Assembly (NCBI RefSeq): GCF_004216695.1
Contig: NZ_SGXC01000004.1
Span: forward strand, 124,001 to 188,000
Length of the DNA: 64,000 bases
Source: Pigmentiphaga kullae
GTDB taxonomy: Bacteria; Pseudomonadota; Gammaproteobacteria; Burkholderiales; Burkholderiaceae_B
Reading direction: 5' to 3'
This document shows, piece after piece, positions 12,790 through 22,292 of this stretch. The notes beneath the pieces are model-generated. The model was not told the DNA's origin. It made no database searches and was given only the letters and a program-made list of their open reading frames with translations. The stretch's first letter is position 1. Each line of letters begins with the position of its first letter. Made by a program: the position numbers and the translations under genes.

Positions 12790-13731
12790 ATGAGCAGCCT
12801 GAACGCCAGCGCCACGCCGGCAGGCAATACGACCGAAGCCGCACCCGTGGCGCCGTCCGCCCACGGGCTCGTGCTGCGGGGCGTCGATCACACGGCGCGG
12901 CCCACCTGGAAGCTGCGCGAGACCGTGACGTTCTACCGGGACATCCTGGGCCTGCCCCTGATCCACGTGATCTCGGCGCGCGGCTGGGGGCCGGCCACGC
13001 ACCCGGACTTCCTGCATTTCTTCTTCGACAGCGGGAACGGCAGCACCATCGCCTTCTTCTATTACCTGGGCTCGGAGCCGCCGGCGGCCATGCGCGACCG
13101 GCCGCCCATGGCGCCCGTGCCCGACGACCACGTGTTCGACGCCACCCATACCGCGTGGCTGGTCCAGGGACAGGACGAACTGCGCGCGTGGAAGAAGAAG
13201 CTGGAGGATGCCGGCCTGCAGGTGTCGGTCGAGACCACCCACGAGGTGATCGAGTCGATCTACGTGCGCGATCCCAACGGCTACTTCATCGAGTTCACCC
13301 GCAAGCTTCGTCCGCTGACCCAGGTGGATGCCCTGGACGGACAACTGACGCTGCAGGCCGCGCTGGAAGCCGAGGACGAGGCCCGGGCCGGACAGCGGCG
13401 CGTGTCGGACATCGCCGAGATCTGGTCGCGCAAGGCCCGGCTGGTGGCCGAGCACGTGCGGCCCGGCGATGCGCGGGCATCGTCGGCGGTGCGCATCTTC
13501 GTGCCCCGCGTGCGCGAGTTCGCCGCCATCGTCGACGATGCGCGCGGCCGTGGCGACTGCCGTGTCGAGACCCTGGGCGACTACGACCGCATAGAAAGCG
13601 ACGGTCCCATCGAGTTCCGCCGCAAGGCGCTGGGGCTCAAGCCCGCCATCTGGTATGGCCTGTTCACCGGCGGCGTGCAGGGCCGCATAGAAACCCTGGA
13701 TCGTGACCGAGTTCGCATCGTTCCAGAATGA
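12790..13731 (+). CDS. VOC (glyoxalase/extradiol dioxygenase-fold) protein
   Basis: 313 residues. A VOC module spans about 30-170: LRGVDHTARP and FYRDILGLPLIHV at the start, and DPNGYFIEFTR at the end, where the glutamate is the usual metal ligand. The remaining about 140 residues (VDALDGQLTLQAALEAEDEA onward) are not a recognisable second VOC repeat. The fold hosts extradiol dioxygenases, lyases and isomerases, so the reaction is open. It starts at ATG 12790, 28 bases after the hydrolase stop. Confidence 0.75.
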   Translation: MSSLNASATPAGNTTEAAPVAPSAHGLVLRGVDHTARPTWKLRETVTFYRDILGLPLIHVISARGWGPATHPDFLHFFFDSGNGSTIAFFYYLGSEPPAAMRDRPPMAPVPDDHVFDATHTAWLVQGQDELRAWKKKLEDAGLQVSVETTHEVIESIYVRDPNGYFIEFTRKLRPLTQVDALDGQLTLQAALEAEDEARAGQRRVSDIAEIWSRKARLVAEHVRPGDARASSAVRIFVPRVREFAAIVDDARGRGDCRVETLGDYDRIESDGPIEFRRKALGLKPAIWYGLFTGGVQGRIETLDRDRVRIVPE

Positions 13732-13735
13732 ATCC

Positions 13736-13806
13736 CACCCCCTACGCCCTTCGGGCGCCCCCTCAAGGGGGCGGCGCTGGCGGACCGGCAAAGCCGGATC
13801 CGCGGC
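13736..13806 (+). repeat. GC-rich intergenic repeat, copy R3
   Basis: CCCCCTACGCCCTTCGGGCG, then a CCCCCT/AGGGGG hairpin, then GGACCGGCAAAGCCGGATCC and CCCTGGATC. It matches copy R2 (3331-3402, opposite strand) module by module. It sits between the VOC gene and the aryl-AMP ligase. Confidence 0.65.
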
Positions 13807-13879
13807 GCCCTGGATCGGAGCGCGGATTGAGCCGCGATGGAGATCTGGAGAGACTGACATATCGGAGGAGGAGATCATC

Positions 13880-15580
13880 ATGCAAGACATACGGCACCCG
13901 ATAGAAGGGGTCATCTACCATCCGGCCGAGCGCGCCGCCTCCTACCTGGACAGCGGGGCGTGGATGCGGTCCTCGGTGGGCGATGCCCTGCGCGCCACCG
14001 CGCGGCGCCTGCCTGGCAAGGCGGCGTTCATCACCGACGAAGGCAGTCTGAGCTTCCAGGAGCTGGACGAGCAGTCGGAACGGCTGGGGGCGGCGCTGCT
14101 GGAAGCGGGCCTCGCGCCCGGCGATCGCGCCATCTTCCAGATGGGCACCACGCTGGAAACCGTGCTGGCGCTGGCGGCCTGCTACAAGGCCGGCATCGTG
14201 CCCGTCTGCTCGCTGCCCCAGCATCGCGAACTGGAAATCGGCCAGTTGATCCGGCAGTCGGCGGCGCGCGCCTATTTCGTGCAGGCCGATTTCCATCCCA
14301 GCTTCGACCTGATCGCCTTCGCCCGCAAGATGGCCGAGGGCAGCGACACGCTGCGCCATCTGATCGTCGCCCGCGGGCCGGCGGGCGAGGGCGGCCTGGC
14401 CCTGCGCGACCTGATCGCCGGCATGCCGCTCGAGGCCGCACGCCGGCGCCTGGCCGAGGCGCCGCCGGGACTGGGCGACGTGCTGAGTTTCCAGCTCTCG
14501 GGCGGCACGACGGGAATGCCCAAGATCATTCCGCGCTTTCACGCCGAATACCTCGGCCATGCGCTGGCCTGCGCGGGCATGTACAAGCTGCGCGAGGACG
14601 ACCGCTTCATGTGGGCGCTGCCGCTGCTGCACAACGCGGCCCAGGTGTACGTGCTGATCCCCGTGTTCGCCATGGGCGTGTCCGCCGTGCTCATGCCCAG
14701 GCTGGACCTCGTCCGCATGCTGGAACTGATCGAGGAACACCGGGTCACCCGCGCCGTTTCCATCGGCCCCATCGCCCCGCAGCTCATGACCTATCCGGAC
14801 CTGGCCAGGCATGACCTGTCGGCCCTGCGCCTGTTCATCACCATGAGCCGCGCCGACCGCCTGGAGGCGCACCTGGGCGTGCCGTGTTCCAACCTGTTCG
14901 GCATCACCGAGGGGCTGCTGCTGGGTTCCCCGCCCGACGCCCCGCAGGCCCGGCGCTTCCAGACCCAGGGCTGCTCCGGCTGCCCGCAGGACGAGCTGCG
15001 CCTGCTGGAGCCCGATTCGGAAAAGCCGGTGGCGCCGGGACAGATGGGCGAGCTGTGCTTCCGCGGTCCCGCCACGCTGCCGGGCTTCTTCAACGCGCCC
15101 GAGGCGAACGCCCAGGCCTACACCTCGGACGGTTTCTACCGCACCGGCGACATGATGACCGCCCACGTGGTGGACGGCGTCACCTGCTACGCCTTCGAAG
15201 GCCGCCTGCGCGACAACATCAACCGCGGCGGCGAGAAGATCGGCTGCGAGGAAGTCGAGGGCCTGGTGGGCGCGCATCCGGCCGTGGCCGAGGCGCGGCT
15301 GGTGGCCATGCCCGATCCCGTCTATGGCGAAAAGGGCTGCATCTACATCGTGCCGCGTCCCGGGCAGGCCGCGCCGCAGGTCAGGGAACTGGCCGATTTC
15401 CTGGTTGCCCAGGGCCTGGCCAAGTACAAGTGCCCGGAGCGGGTCGAAGTGATCGAGGCCTTCCCGGTGACCAAGGTGGGCAAGCTGGACAAGCCTGCGC
15501 TCAAGCGCATGATCGCCGAGAAGCTGGCGGGCGAGACCGGCGCCGGCGGGCAGGATCCCAAGTCGGGGAGACCGGCATGA
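13880..15580 (+). CDS. Aryl acid-AMP ligase (EntE/SdgA-like)
   Basis: ANL-superfamily adenylating enzyme, 566 residues, closest in style to 2,3-dihydroxybenzoate/salicylate-AMP ligases (EntE, DhbE, SdgA). The phosphate-binding loop is LSGGTTGMPK at 206-215. Other ANL marks are NLFGITEG, FYRTGDM and the hinge region after AFEGRLRDNINRGGEKI. The C-terminal catalytic lysine lies in KVGKLDKPALK. GGAGGAGG precedes the ATG. It overlaps the thioesterase start by ATGA. Likely role: activating a hydroxybenzoate for transfer to CoA; whether it makes only the adenylate or also the CoA ester is not visible. Confidence 0.85.
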   Translation: MQDIRHPIEGVIYHPAERAASYLDSGAWMRSSVGDALRATARRLPGKAAFITDEGSLSFQELDEQSERLGAALLEAGLAPGDRAIFQMGTTLETVLALAACYKAGIVPVCSLPQHRELEIGQLIRQSAARAYFVQADFHPSFDLIAFARKMAEGSDTLRHLIVARGPAGEGGLALRDLIAGMPLEAARRRLAEAPPGLGDVLSFQLSGGTTGMPKIIPRFHAEYLGHALACAGMYKLREDDRFMWALPLLHNAAQVYVLIPVFAMGVSAVLMPRLDLVRMLELIEEHRVTRAVSIGPIAPQLMTYPDLARHDLSALRLFITMSRADRLEAHLGVPCSNLFGITEGLLLGSPPDAPQARRFQTQGCSGCPQDELRLLEPDSEKPVAPGQMGELCFRGPATLPGFFNAPEANAQAYTSDGFYRTGDMMTAHVVDGVTCYAFEGRLRDNINRGGEKIGCEEVEGLVGAHPAVAEARLVAMPDPVYGEKGCIYIVPRPGQAAPQVRELADFLVAQGLAKYKCPERVEVIEAFPVTKVGKLDKPALKRMIAEKLAGETGAGGQDPKSGRPA

Positions 15581-16056
15581 CCAGCACCGAACACGTGCTC
15601 TCGGCCACGCCCTTCGTCGTGCGCCGACGCGTCAAGTGGGGCGACTGCGACCCGGCCGGCGTGGTCTACACCGTGACCTTCGGCGAATACGTCATCTCCG
15701 CCGTCGAGCTGTTCTACGGCATGCTGTTCGGCTCCACGCCCCAGCGCATCAAGGACGAACTCGGCTTCGGCACCCCCAGCCGCGCGCTGGCCTTCGACTT
15801 CCGCACCTCGCTGTGGCCGGACGACGAATTCGACATGCGCGTGACCGTGGAAGCGATCCGCCAGCACACCTACGCGCTCGACATCACCGCCACCACGGCA
15901 ACCGGGCTGACCGCCTTCATCGCCAAGCTGACCCCCATCTGCGTCGCCCGCGGCGAGCGCCGGGCCATACCCGTGCCCGACGTGCTGCGCGACGCCTTGT
16001 CCTCGTACCAGACCGCCTGCGGCGCCGCCGCGGCGGCAGGGAGCCTCGCATCATGA
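15577..16056 (+). CDS. 4HBT-fold acyl-CoA thioesterase
   Basis: 159-residue hot-dog-fold thioesterase. The N-terminal motif VKWGDCDPAGVVYTVTFGEY matches the 4-hydroxybenzoyl-CoA thioesterase active-site consensus with the catalytic aspartate of the DPAG loop. Start ATG overlaps the ligase stop (ATGA), and its stop overlaps the hydroxylase start in the same way, so the three genes are translationally coupled. It probably releases the free acid, for example gentisate from gentisyl-CoA. Confidence 0.85.
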   Translation: MTSTEHVLSATPFVVRRRVKWGDCDPAGVVYTVTFGEYVISAVELFYGMLFGSTPQRIKDELGFGTPSRALAFDFRTSLWPDDEFDMRVTVEAIRQHTYALDITATTATGLTAFIAKLTPICVARGERRAIPVPDVLRDALSSYQTACGAAAAAGSLAS

Positions 16057-17207
16057 AAATCGCCGTCATCGGAGCCGGACCCGCCGGCCTGTACTTCTCG
16101 CTGCTGGCCAAGAAGCACGACCCGTCCCACCAGATCCAGGTCTACGAACAGAATCCCGCCGGCGCCACCTACGGCTGGGGCGTGGTGTTCTCGGACGTCG
16201 GCCTGTCCTTCCTGCAAGAGGCCGACCCCGAGTTCTTCAAGGCCTTCGTGGCCCACCACGAACGCTGCGACTACATGGAGATCGTCCATCGCGGCACCCA
16301 CGTGCAGGTCCACGGCAACCACTTCTCGCGCACCGCCCGCATCGACATGCTGCGCGTGCTGGAAGACGCCTGCCGGCGCGAGGGCGTCAGGATCGAATAC
16401 AACCGCCGGATCGACGACGTGGCCGCACTGGCGCGCGAGGTGGACCTGGTGGTGGCGGCCGACGGCGGCAACAGCGCCGTGCGCAAGCAATTCGCCGACC
16501 ACTTCCAGCCCAGCTTCGAGAAACGCCGCAACAAGTTCGCCTGGTACGGCACCCGCCAGCGCTTCCACCCGGTCTCGCTCATCTTCCGCGAGACGCCGCA
16601 CGGCGTGTTCATCGCCCATAGCTACCAGTACAGCCCGGAACTGAGCACCTTCCTGGTCGAGGTCGATCCCGAGACCTGGCAGCGCGCCGGCCTGCACGAA
16701 GCCAGCGAGGACGAAAGCCGCCGCTACTGCGCCGACGTCTTCCGCCCCGAACTGGGCGGCAACGAACTGCTGACCAACCGCTCGCTCTGGTTCGAGGCCA
16801 ACATCGTCCGCAACGAACGCTGGACCCATCGCAACATCGTCCTGCTGGGCGATGCGCTGCGCACCGTGCACTTCTCGCTCGGCTCCGGCACGCGCATGGC
16901 CATGCAGGACGCCATCGCCCTGCACCAGGGGCTGGTGCGACACCCCGGCGACCTCCCGGCCGCCTTCGCCGCCTTCGAAACCCAGCGCCGGCCCGCCTCG
17001 TCCAGCTTCCAGAACGCCGCCGCCCGCAGCCTGGACTGGTACGAGAACGTCGCCGACAAGATGCACCTCGACCCCGTCTCGTTCGCCTACGACTACATGC
17101 GCCGCACCGGCCAGGTCAGCCATGAAGACCTGAAACAGCGCGACCCCCATTTCGCCGCCGCGTGCGAGGCGCTGTCCTGCCACCAGCGCGCGCCCGCGGC
17201 CGCCTGA
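16053..17207 (+). CDS. Salicylyl-CoA 5-hydroxylase-like FAD monooxygenase
   Basis: 384-residue single-component flavoprotein hydroxylase. GXGXXG FAD loop VIGAGPAGLY at 5-14, the middle motif VVAADGGNSAVRK, and GDALRTVHFSLGSGTRMAMQD binding the ribityl chain. The EQNPAGATYGWGVVFSD stretch is typical of the group acting on CoA thioesters (salicylyl-CoA 5-hydroxylase SdgC, 2-aminobenzoyl-CoA monooxygenase N-terminal half, 4-hydroxybenzoyl-CoA 1-hydroxylase). With the ligase and thioesterase it completes acid to CoA-thioester to hydroxylated thioester to free acid. The specific substrate is inferred. Confidence 0.82.
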   Translation: MKIAVIGAGPAGLYFSLLAKKHDPSHQIQVYEQNPAGATYGWGVVFSDVGLSFLQEADPEFFKAFVAHHERCDYMEIVHRGTHVQVHGNHFSRTARIDMLRVLEDACRREGVRIEYNRRIDDVAALAREVDLVVAADGGNSAVRKQFADHFQPSFEKRRNKFAWYGTRQRFHPVSLIFRETPHGVFIAHSYQYSPELSTFLVEVDPETWQRAGLHEASEDESRRYCADVFRPELGGNELLTNRSLWFEANIVRNERWTHRNIVLLGDALRTVHFSLGSGTRMAMQDAIALHQGLVRHPGDLPAAFAAFETQRRPASSSFQNAAARSLDWYENVADKMHLDPVSFAYDYMRRTGQVSHEDLKQRDPHFAAACEALSCHQRAPAAA

Positions 17208-17243
17208 TCCCCACACCAACGCAGCACAACACGAGGAGACACC

Positions 17244-18221
17244 ATGAAAATCATCCTGCGCGGCGCCGCCGCCTTCGTCCTGGCCCTGGGCGCCGGCCAT
17301 GCCGGTGCCCAGGCCCCCGCCTATCCCTCCAAGCCCGTGCGAGTCGTCCTGCCCTACTCGGTCGGCAGCGGCCCCGACGCCGTCACCCGCCTGGTCGGCG
17401 AAAAACTGTCCAAGGCCTGGGGCCAGCCCCTCATCGTCGAGAACAAGCCGGGCGCCAACGGCTGGCTCGCCATCGGCGACGTCAAGCGCGCCGCGCCCGA
17501 CGGCCTGTCCCTGGTCGTGGTCGACAACACCCACATGACCCTGCACCCGCACCTGTACAAGAAACTGCCCTTCGACCCCGCCGCCGACTTCGAGCCCGCC
17601 TCGCCCGTCTACACCACCAACTTCTTCATCGTCGTCTCGGCCAAGTCGCCCTGGAACAACGTCGCCGACCTCATCGCCGACGCCAAGGCCAAGGGCGGCA
17701 ACCAGACCTACGGCACCTGGGGCCTGGGCAGCGTCGCCCACATCGGCGCTTCCATGTTCCAGACCCAGACCGGCACCCACATGACCCACGTGCCGTTCAA
17801 GGAACTGCCCCAGCTCTACACCGCCGTCGCCACCGGCGAAGTCGACTGGGCTTTCGGCACCGCCGCCACCGTGGCCCAGCTCTACCAGGCCAAGAAGGTC
17901 AAGCTGCTGGCGCTGGCCGCGCCCAAGCGCCTGGCCCTGTATGACGGCGTACCCACCGTCTCGGAAGCCGGCGGCCCGGCCAACTTCGAACTGAAGACCT
18001 GGGTCGCCCTGTTCGCGCCCAAGGGCACGCCCAAGGCCGCCATCGACGCCATCAACAGCGGCGTCGCCAAGGCCGTGGCCGAGCCCGACGTGCGCAAACA
18101 GTTCGACACCTTCGGCTTCGAAGCCTGGCCCGCCTCGGCCGCCGACCTGGCCCAGGCGGTCAAGGCCGACACCCGGCGCTTCGAGTCGGTGGTCAAGCTG
18201 GCCAACATCACGCTTGACTGA
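17244..18221 (+). CDS. Tripartite tricarboxylate (Bug-family) substrate-binding protein
   Basis: 325-residue periplasmic receptor of the Bug/TctC family. Signal peptide with an AGAQA cleavage region near 24, then YPSKPVRVVLPYSVGSGPD, the conserved first ligand loop, and VPFKELPQLYTAVATGEVDWAF. No TctA/TctB membrane genes are nearby, as is common for Bug orphans in Bordetella-like genomes. Last gene of the aromatic-acid operon, so it probably captures that pathway's substrate. Confidence 0.9.
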   Translation: MKIILRGAAAFVLALGAGHAGAQAPAYPSKPVRVVLPYSVGSGPDAVTRLVGEKLSKAWGQPLIVENKPGANGWLAIGDVKRAAPDGLSLVVVDNTHMTLHPHLYKKLPFDPAADFEPASPVYTTNFFIVVSAKSPWNNVADLIADAKAKGGNQTYGTWGLGSVAHIGASMFQTQTGTHMTHVPFKELPQLYTAVATGEVDWAFGTAATVAQLYQAKKVKLLALAAPKRLALYDGVPTVSEAGGPANFELKTWVALFAPKGTPKAAIDAINSGVAKAVAEPDVRKQFDTFGFEAWPASAADLAQAVKADTRRFESVVKLANITLD

Positions 18222-18401
18222 CCGCGCAGGAAGCGGGCGAATGTGTCGGGCATGAATAATAAGTAAGTGCTTCCTATTGAGGCGGCGGGATGCGGAGAGG
18301 GTTTTCGTGTGTCATGCGCCACGTAACCCTGGACGGATGGCCATGGCCCAAGTTCACAAAATGCATGGAATCCGACTGGATATGTCAGGCCGCTTACGGC
18401 T

Positions 18402-18431
18402 TTGACACCCCTGGGCGCCGGCTGCGATAAT
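18402..18431 (+). promoter_or_regulatory. Strong promoter of candidate sRNA
   Basis: Consensus -35 TTGACA (18402-18407), 18-bp spacer and -10 GATAAT (18426-18431). No open reading frame follows within reach; the transcript runs into an intrinsic terminator about 110 bases on. Confidence 0.75.
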
Positions 18432-18438
18432 CGCCGCC

Positions 18439-18550
18439 CATGGCCTCCCGCCGATTCGGTTGTCCGCTCGTCCTGGGAACGAGAAGAACCGAGCCGCCTG
18501 AATCTGTAAAAATGCCAGGGCTTCAAGCAAAGGTTTGAAGCCCTTTTCTA
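18439..18550 (+). ncRNA. Candidate small RNA between the Bug receptor and the polysaccharide locus
   Basis: A promoter ends at 18431 and a perfect intrinsic terminator lies at 18517-18550 (AGGGCTTCAA / TTGAAGCCCT, then TTTTCTATT). The approximately 112-nt RNA between contains a long hairpin: CGATTCGGTT pairs with AACCGAGCCG with an inner CTCGT/ACGAG helix. It has no credible ORF. The family is not recognised. The remainder of the gap, 18222-18400 and 18551-18687, shows no gene; the second part presumably carries the promoter of the polysaccharide operon. Confidence 0.6.
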
Positions 18551-18687
18551 TTCGGGTTGCCTTTACATTTCAACACGATTACATACGTTCCGACCAACGC
18601 GTGCCCGGTTCGTTGCCAACCGGGCGGATAGAATGCGATGACACGGCCGACGCTGGGCGACGGCGTCGTACTTGAACAGGTTTTCTG

Positions 18688-19476
18688 GTGAATTTTTCCG
18701 AAGCAATCGTCGATATCACTACCGCTTTCCGCGATCGTTATTTCTGGATGGCCCTGGGCTGGCAAGACATTCGGGCGCGATACCGCCGGTCCGCGCTGGG
18801 GCCGCTCTGGATCACCATCAGCACGGCCGTCACGGTTGCCGCGATGGGGCCTCTGTACGGGGCGTTGTTCAATCGGTCGCCCGACGACTTCATTCCCCAT
18901 CTGGCGCTTGGCCTGATTTTCTGGGCGTTCATCTCGGGCAGCATCAACGAATTCTGCGATGCGTTTTCAGGCTCGGCGCATTATCTAAAGCAGGTCAAAC
19001 TGCCTTTGACGATTTTCGTGCTGCGAGTGGTTTATCGGCAGCTAATTATCCTGGGGCACAATATCTGCATTTACCCGATCATAATGCTGCTGCTCGGGAA
19101 GACGGTAAACGCGAATATTTTCCTCACGGTGCCCGCCCTGCTGCTGGTGTCATTCAACCTCTTGTGGGTCGGGTTGGTCGTGGCGATATTCTGCACGCGC
19201 TACCGCGACATGCATCCGGTGGTGGGCAGCGTCATGTCGCTCATGTTCTTCGTGACGCCCATCGTCTGGCAAGTGGACCAGCTGCCGCCCGAGCGTGCCT
19301 ATCTGGCGCACCTGAATCCATTGACGATCATGCTCGAACTGATGCGCATGCCGATCATCGGCGTCGCGCCTCCGGCCATGTACTGGGTGGCCGGCCTCGT
19401 GGCCGCGGTGGCGGGCAGCATCGCCACCCTTTGCCTGCTGGCGCGTTTCCGGCATCGCGTGACCTATTGGCTGTAA
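18688..19476 (+). CDS. wzm: Polysaccharide ABC exporter, membrane subunit
   Basis: 262-residue ABC-2-type permease that, with the next gene, would move an undecaprenyl-linked polysaccharide across the inner membrane. It has about six hydrophobic helices, an N-terminal amphipathic segment, and the family pattern RYRRSALGPLWITISTAV near residue 33 and NPLTIMLELMRMPI near 213. The GTG start at 18688 is the only reasonable start. Followed 2 bases later by the ATPase gene. Confidence 0.87.
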   Translation: MNFSEAIVDITTAFRDRYFWMALGWQDIRARYRRSALGPLWITISTAVTVAAMGPLYGALFNRSPDDFIPHLALGLIFWAFISGSINEFCDAFSGSAHYLKQVKLPLTIFVLRVVYRQLIILGHNICIYPIIMLLLGKTVNANIFLTVPALLLVSFNLLWVGLVVAIFCTRYRDMHPVVGSVMSLMFFVTPIVWQVDQLPPERAYLAHLNPLTIMLELMRMPIIGVAPPAMYWVAGLVAAVAGSIATLCLLARFRHRVTYWL

Positions 19477-19478
19477 CC

Positions 19479-20198
19479 ATGCACATCAACCTCAAGAACG
19501 TATCGATCCGCTTTCCCATATACGATGCCAAACAGCGGTCGTTCAAGCAGACCGTGCTGAATGTGGCCACGGGGGGCCGGATCATCGCATCGGGGCATGG
19601 CCTGGCGCAGGTCGAGGCGCTCAAGGACATCGATCTGGATATCCGCGAGGGCGATCGGATCGCCCTGCTGGGCCACAACGGTTCGGGCAAGACCACGCTG
19701 CTGCGGGTCCTGGCCGGTGTCTACGCTCCCGTGTCCGGATCGATATCGGTCCAGGGGCGGGTCACGAGCCTGCTGGACTCCATGCTGGGCATGGACGGCG
19801 AGGCGACCGGCTACGAGAACATCAAGCTGCGGAGCCTGTTCCTGGGCATCAGGCCGAGCGCCGTCAGCCGCCTGGTCGATGACATTGCCGAGTTCAGCGA
19901 ACTGGGCGATTTTCTGAATATCCCGGTACGCACCTATTCGAGCGGCATGGTGCTGCGGCTCGCTTTCGCCATCTCCACCAGCGTCCAGCCGGAAATCCTC
20001 CTGATGGACGAATGGATGAGCGTGGGGGACGAACGCTTCAGGCAAAAGGCAGCGGAGCGGCTGGACGGGTTCGTCAAGGGTGCGGGGATCCTGGTGATCG
20101 CCACGCACGACATGGATCTGGCCCACCGGGTTTGCGACAAGGTCATCCATCTGGAGCACGGCCGCATCGTCAACGTGACGATGCCCGCCGCGGCATAA
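19479..20198 (+). CDS. wzt: Polysaccharide ABC exporter, ATPase subunit
   Basis: 239-residue ATPase. Walker A GHNGSGKT at 65-72, signature YSSGM at 153-157, Walker B ILLMDEW at 173-179, H-loop ATHDM. At this length it lacks the C-terminal carbohydrate-binding domain of Wzt proteins that recognise a capped chain end. That is the short form seen with galactan-type O-antigens, where synthesis and export are coupled. Start ATG 19479 immediately follows the permease stop. Confidence 0.88.
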   Translation: MHINLKNVSIRFPIYDAKQRSFKQTVLNVATGGRIIASGHGLAQVEALKDIDLDIREGDRIALLGHNGSGKTTLLRVLAGVYAPVSGSISVQGRVTSLLDSMLGMDGEATGYENIKLRSLFLGIRPSAVSRLVDDIAEFSELGDFLNIPVRTYSSGMVLRLAFAISTSVQPEILLMDEWMSVGDERFRQKAAERLDGFVKGAGILVIATHDMDLAHRVCDKVIHLEHGRIVNVTMPAAA

Positions 20199-21368
<1,170 letters not shown>

Positions 21369-21371
21369 TCC

Positions 21372-22286
21372 ATGCACGTCTGCGCGGTAGTCGTCACCTA
21401 CAACCGCAAGGCGCTGCTCGCAAGGTGCCTGAAGGCGCTGCTCGGCCAGCAGCGGCCGCCGGACAGGATCATCATCATCGACAACGCCAGCACAGACGGC
21501 ACGCCGGCGGCGTTGGAGCAGGACGGCACGCTTGCCCGGCCGGACGTGGAGCTGGTTACGCTCGAGCGCAACGAAGGCGGTGCAGGGGGCTTTCACCATG
21601 GCCTGGAGCGGGCCATGCGTTCCGGCGCCGAACTGGCATGGCTGATGGACGACGACGGCCATCCCGCGCCGGATTGCCTGCAGCGTCTATTAGAGGCGCG
21701 TCAGGGGCTGGACCTTTGGGGGCCCGTCGTGCTGGACGACAAGCATCCGGACCAGCTGTGCTTCCCGCTGCGCCTGCCAAGGAGTTCGCGCATCCTGCGC
21801 AGCCGCCGCGCCGTGGAAGAAGCGTGTACCGAAGGGCTGCTGCCGGAGGTGGTCATGCCCTTCAACGGCGTGCTGGTCACGCGCGAACTGGTGGCGAAGA
21901 TCGGCCTGCCGCGCAAGGAGTTCTTTATCTGGGGGGACGATATCGAATATGTGTGGCGAGCCGCGCGGGCCGGTGCACAAATTGTTACAGTATGCGGTGC
22001 AAGCTTTTATCATCCCCGTCAGGACGACCTGGGTGCGCCGATGTTTTTTGGCCTGATGCATTTCAACAATACCGGATCGCTGCTCAAGCACTACTGCCTG
22101 TGCAGGAACAATACCGCCAACCTCCTGGCCTATCGCGGCCGGGTGGCGGCGCTCGTCTTCGCGGCCAAGACCCTGTGGTTCTACACCTTTTCCCGGCCCA
22201 GTCTGGCCCGGCTGCGACTGAGCTTGCGCGCGCTGGCGGCTGGATGGCGTGGAGATTTCTCGGGCCATCGGCGCTTCATCGAGTAA
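21372..22286 (+). CDS. GT2 glycosyltransferase, GlfT1-like
   Basis: 304 residues, GT-A fold. CAVVVTYNRKALLARCL at the N-terminus, IIDNASTDGT as the nucleotide-binding strand, ERNEGGAGGFHHG and a metal-binding DDD motif (LAWLMDDDGHPAPD). The GGAGGF motif after the Asn-rich strand is characteristic of galactofuranosyltransferases such as mycobacterial GlfT1 and rhamnosyltransferase relatives. Adjacent to glf, so UDP-Galf is the likely donor. An in-plane cytoplasmic enzyme; acceptor unknown. Confidence 0.8.
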   Translation: MHVCAVVVTYNRKALLARCLKALLGQQRPPDRIIIIDNASTDGTPAALEQDGTLARPDVELVTLERNEGGAGGFHHGLERAMRSGAELAWLMDDDGHPAPDCLQRLLEARQGLDLWGPVVLDDKHPDQLCFPLRLPRSSRILRSRRAVEEACTEGLLPEVVMPFNGVLVTRELVAKIGLPRKEFFIWGDDIEYVWRAARAGAQIVTVCGASFYHPRQDDLGAPMFFGLMHFNNTGSLLKHYCLCRNNTANLLAYRGRVAALVFAAKTLWFYTFSRPSLARLRLSLRALAAGWRGDFSGHRRFIE

Positions 22287-22292
22287 GCCTAC

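Noticed and set aside
15870-17789. 639-codon minus-strand open frame
   Set aside because: Antisense to the thioesterase, hydroxylase and Bug receptor genes, with low-complexity Gly/Val/Ala composition typical of high-GC shadow frames.
18439-18550. 6S RNA or signal-recognition-particle RNA
   Set aside because: The fold and conserved blocks of those RNAs are not seen; only a generic hairpin plus terminator is visible.
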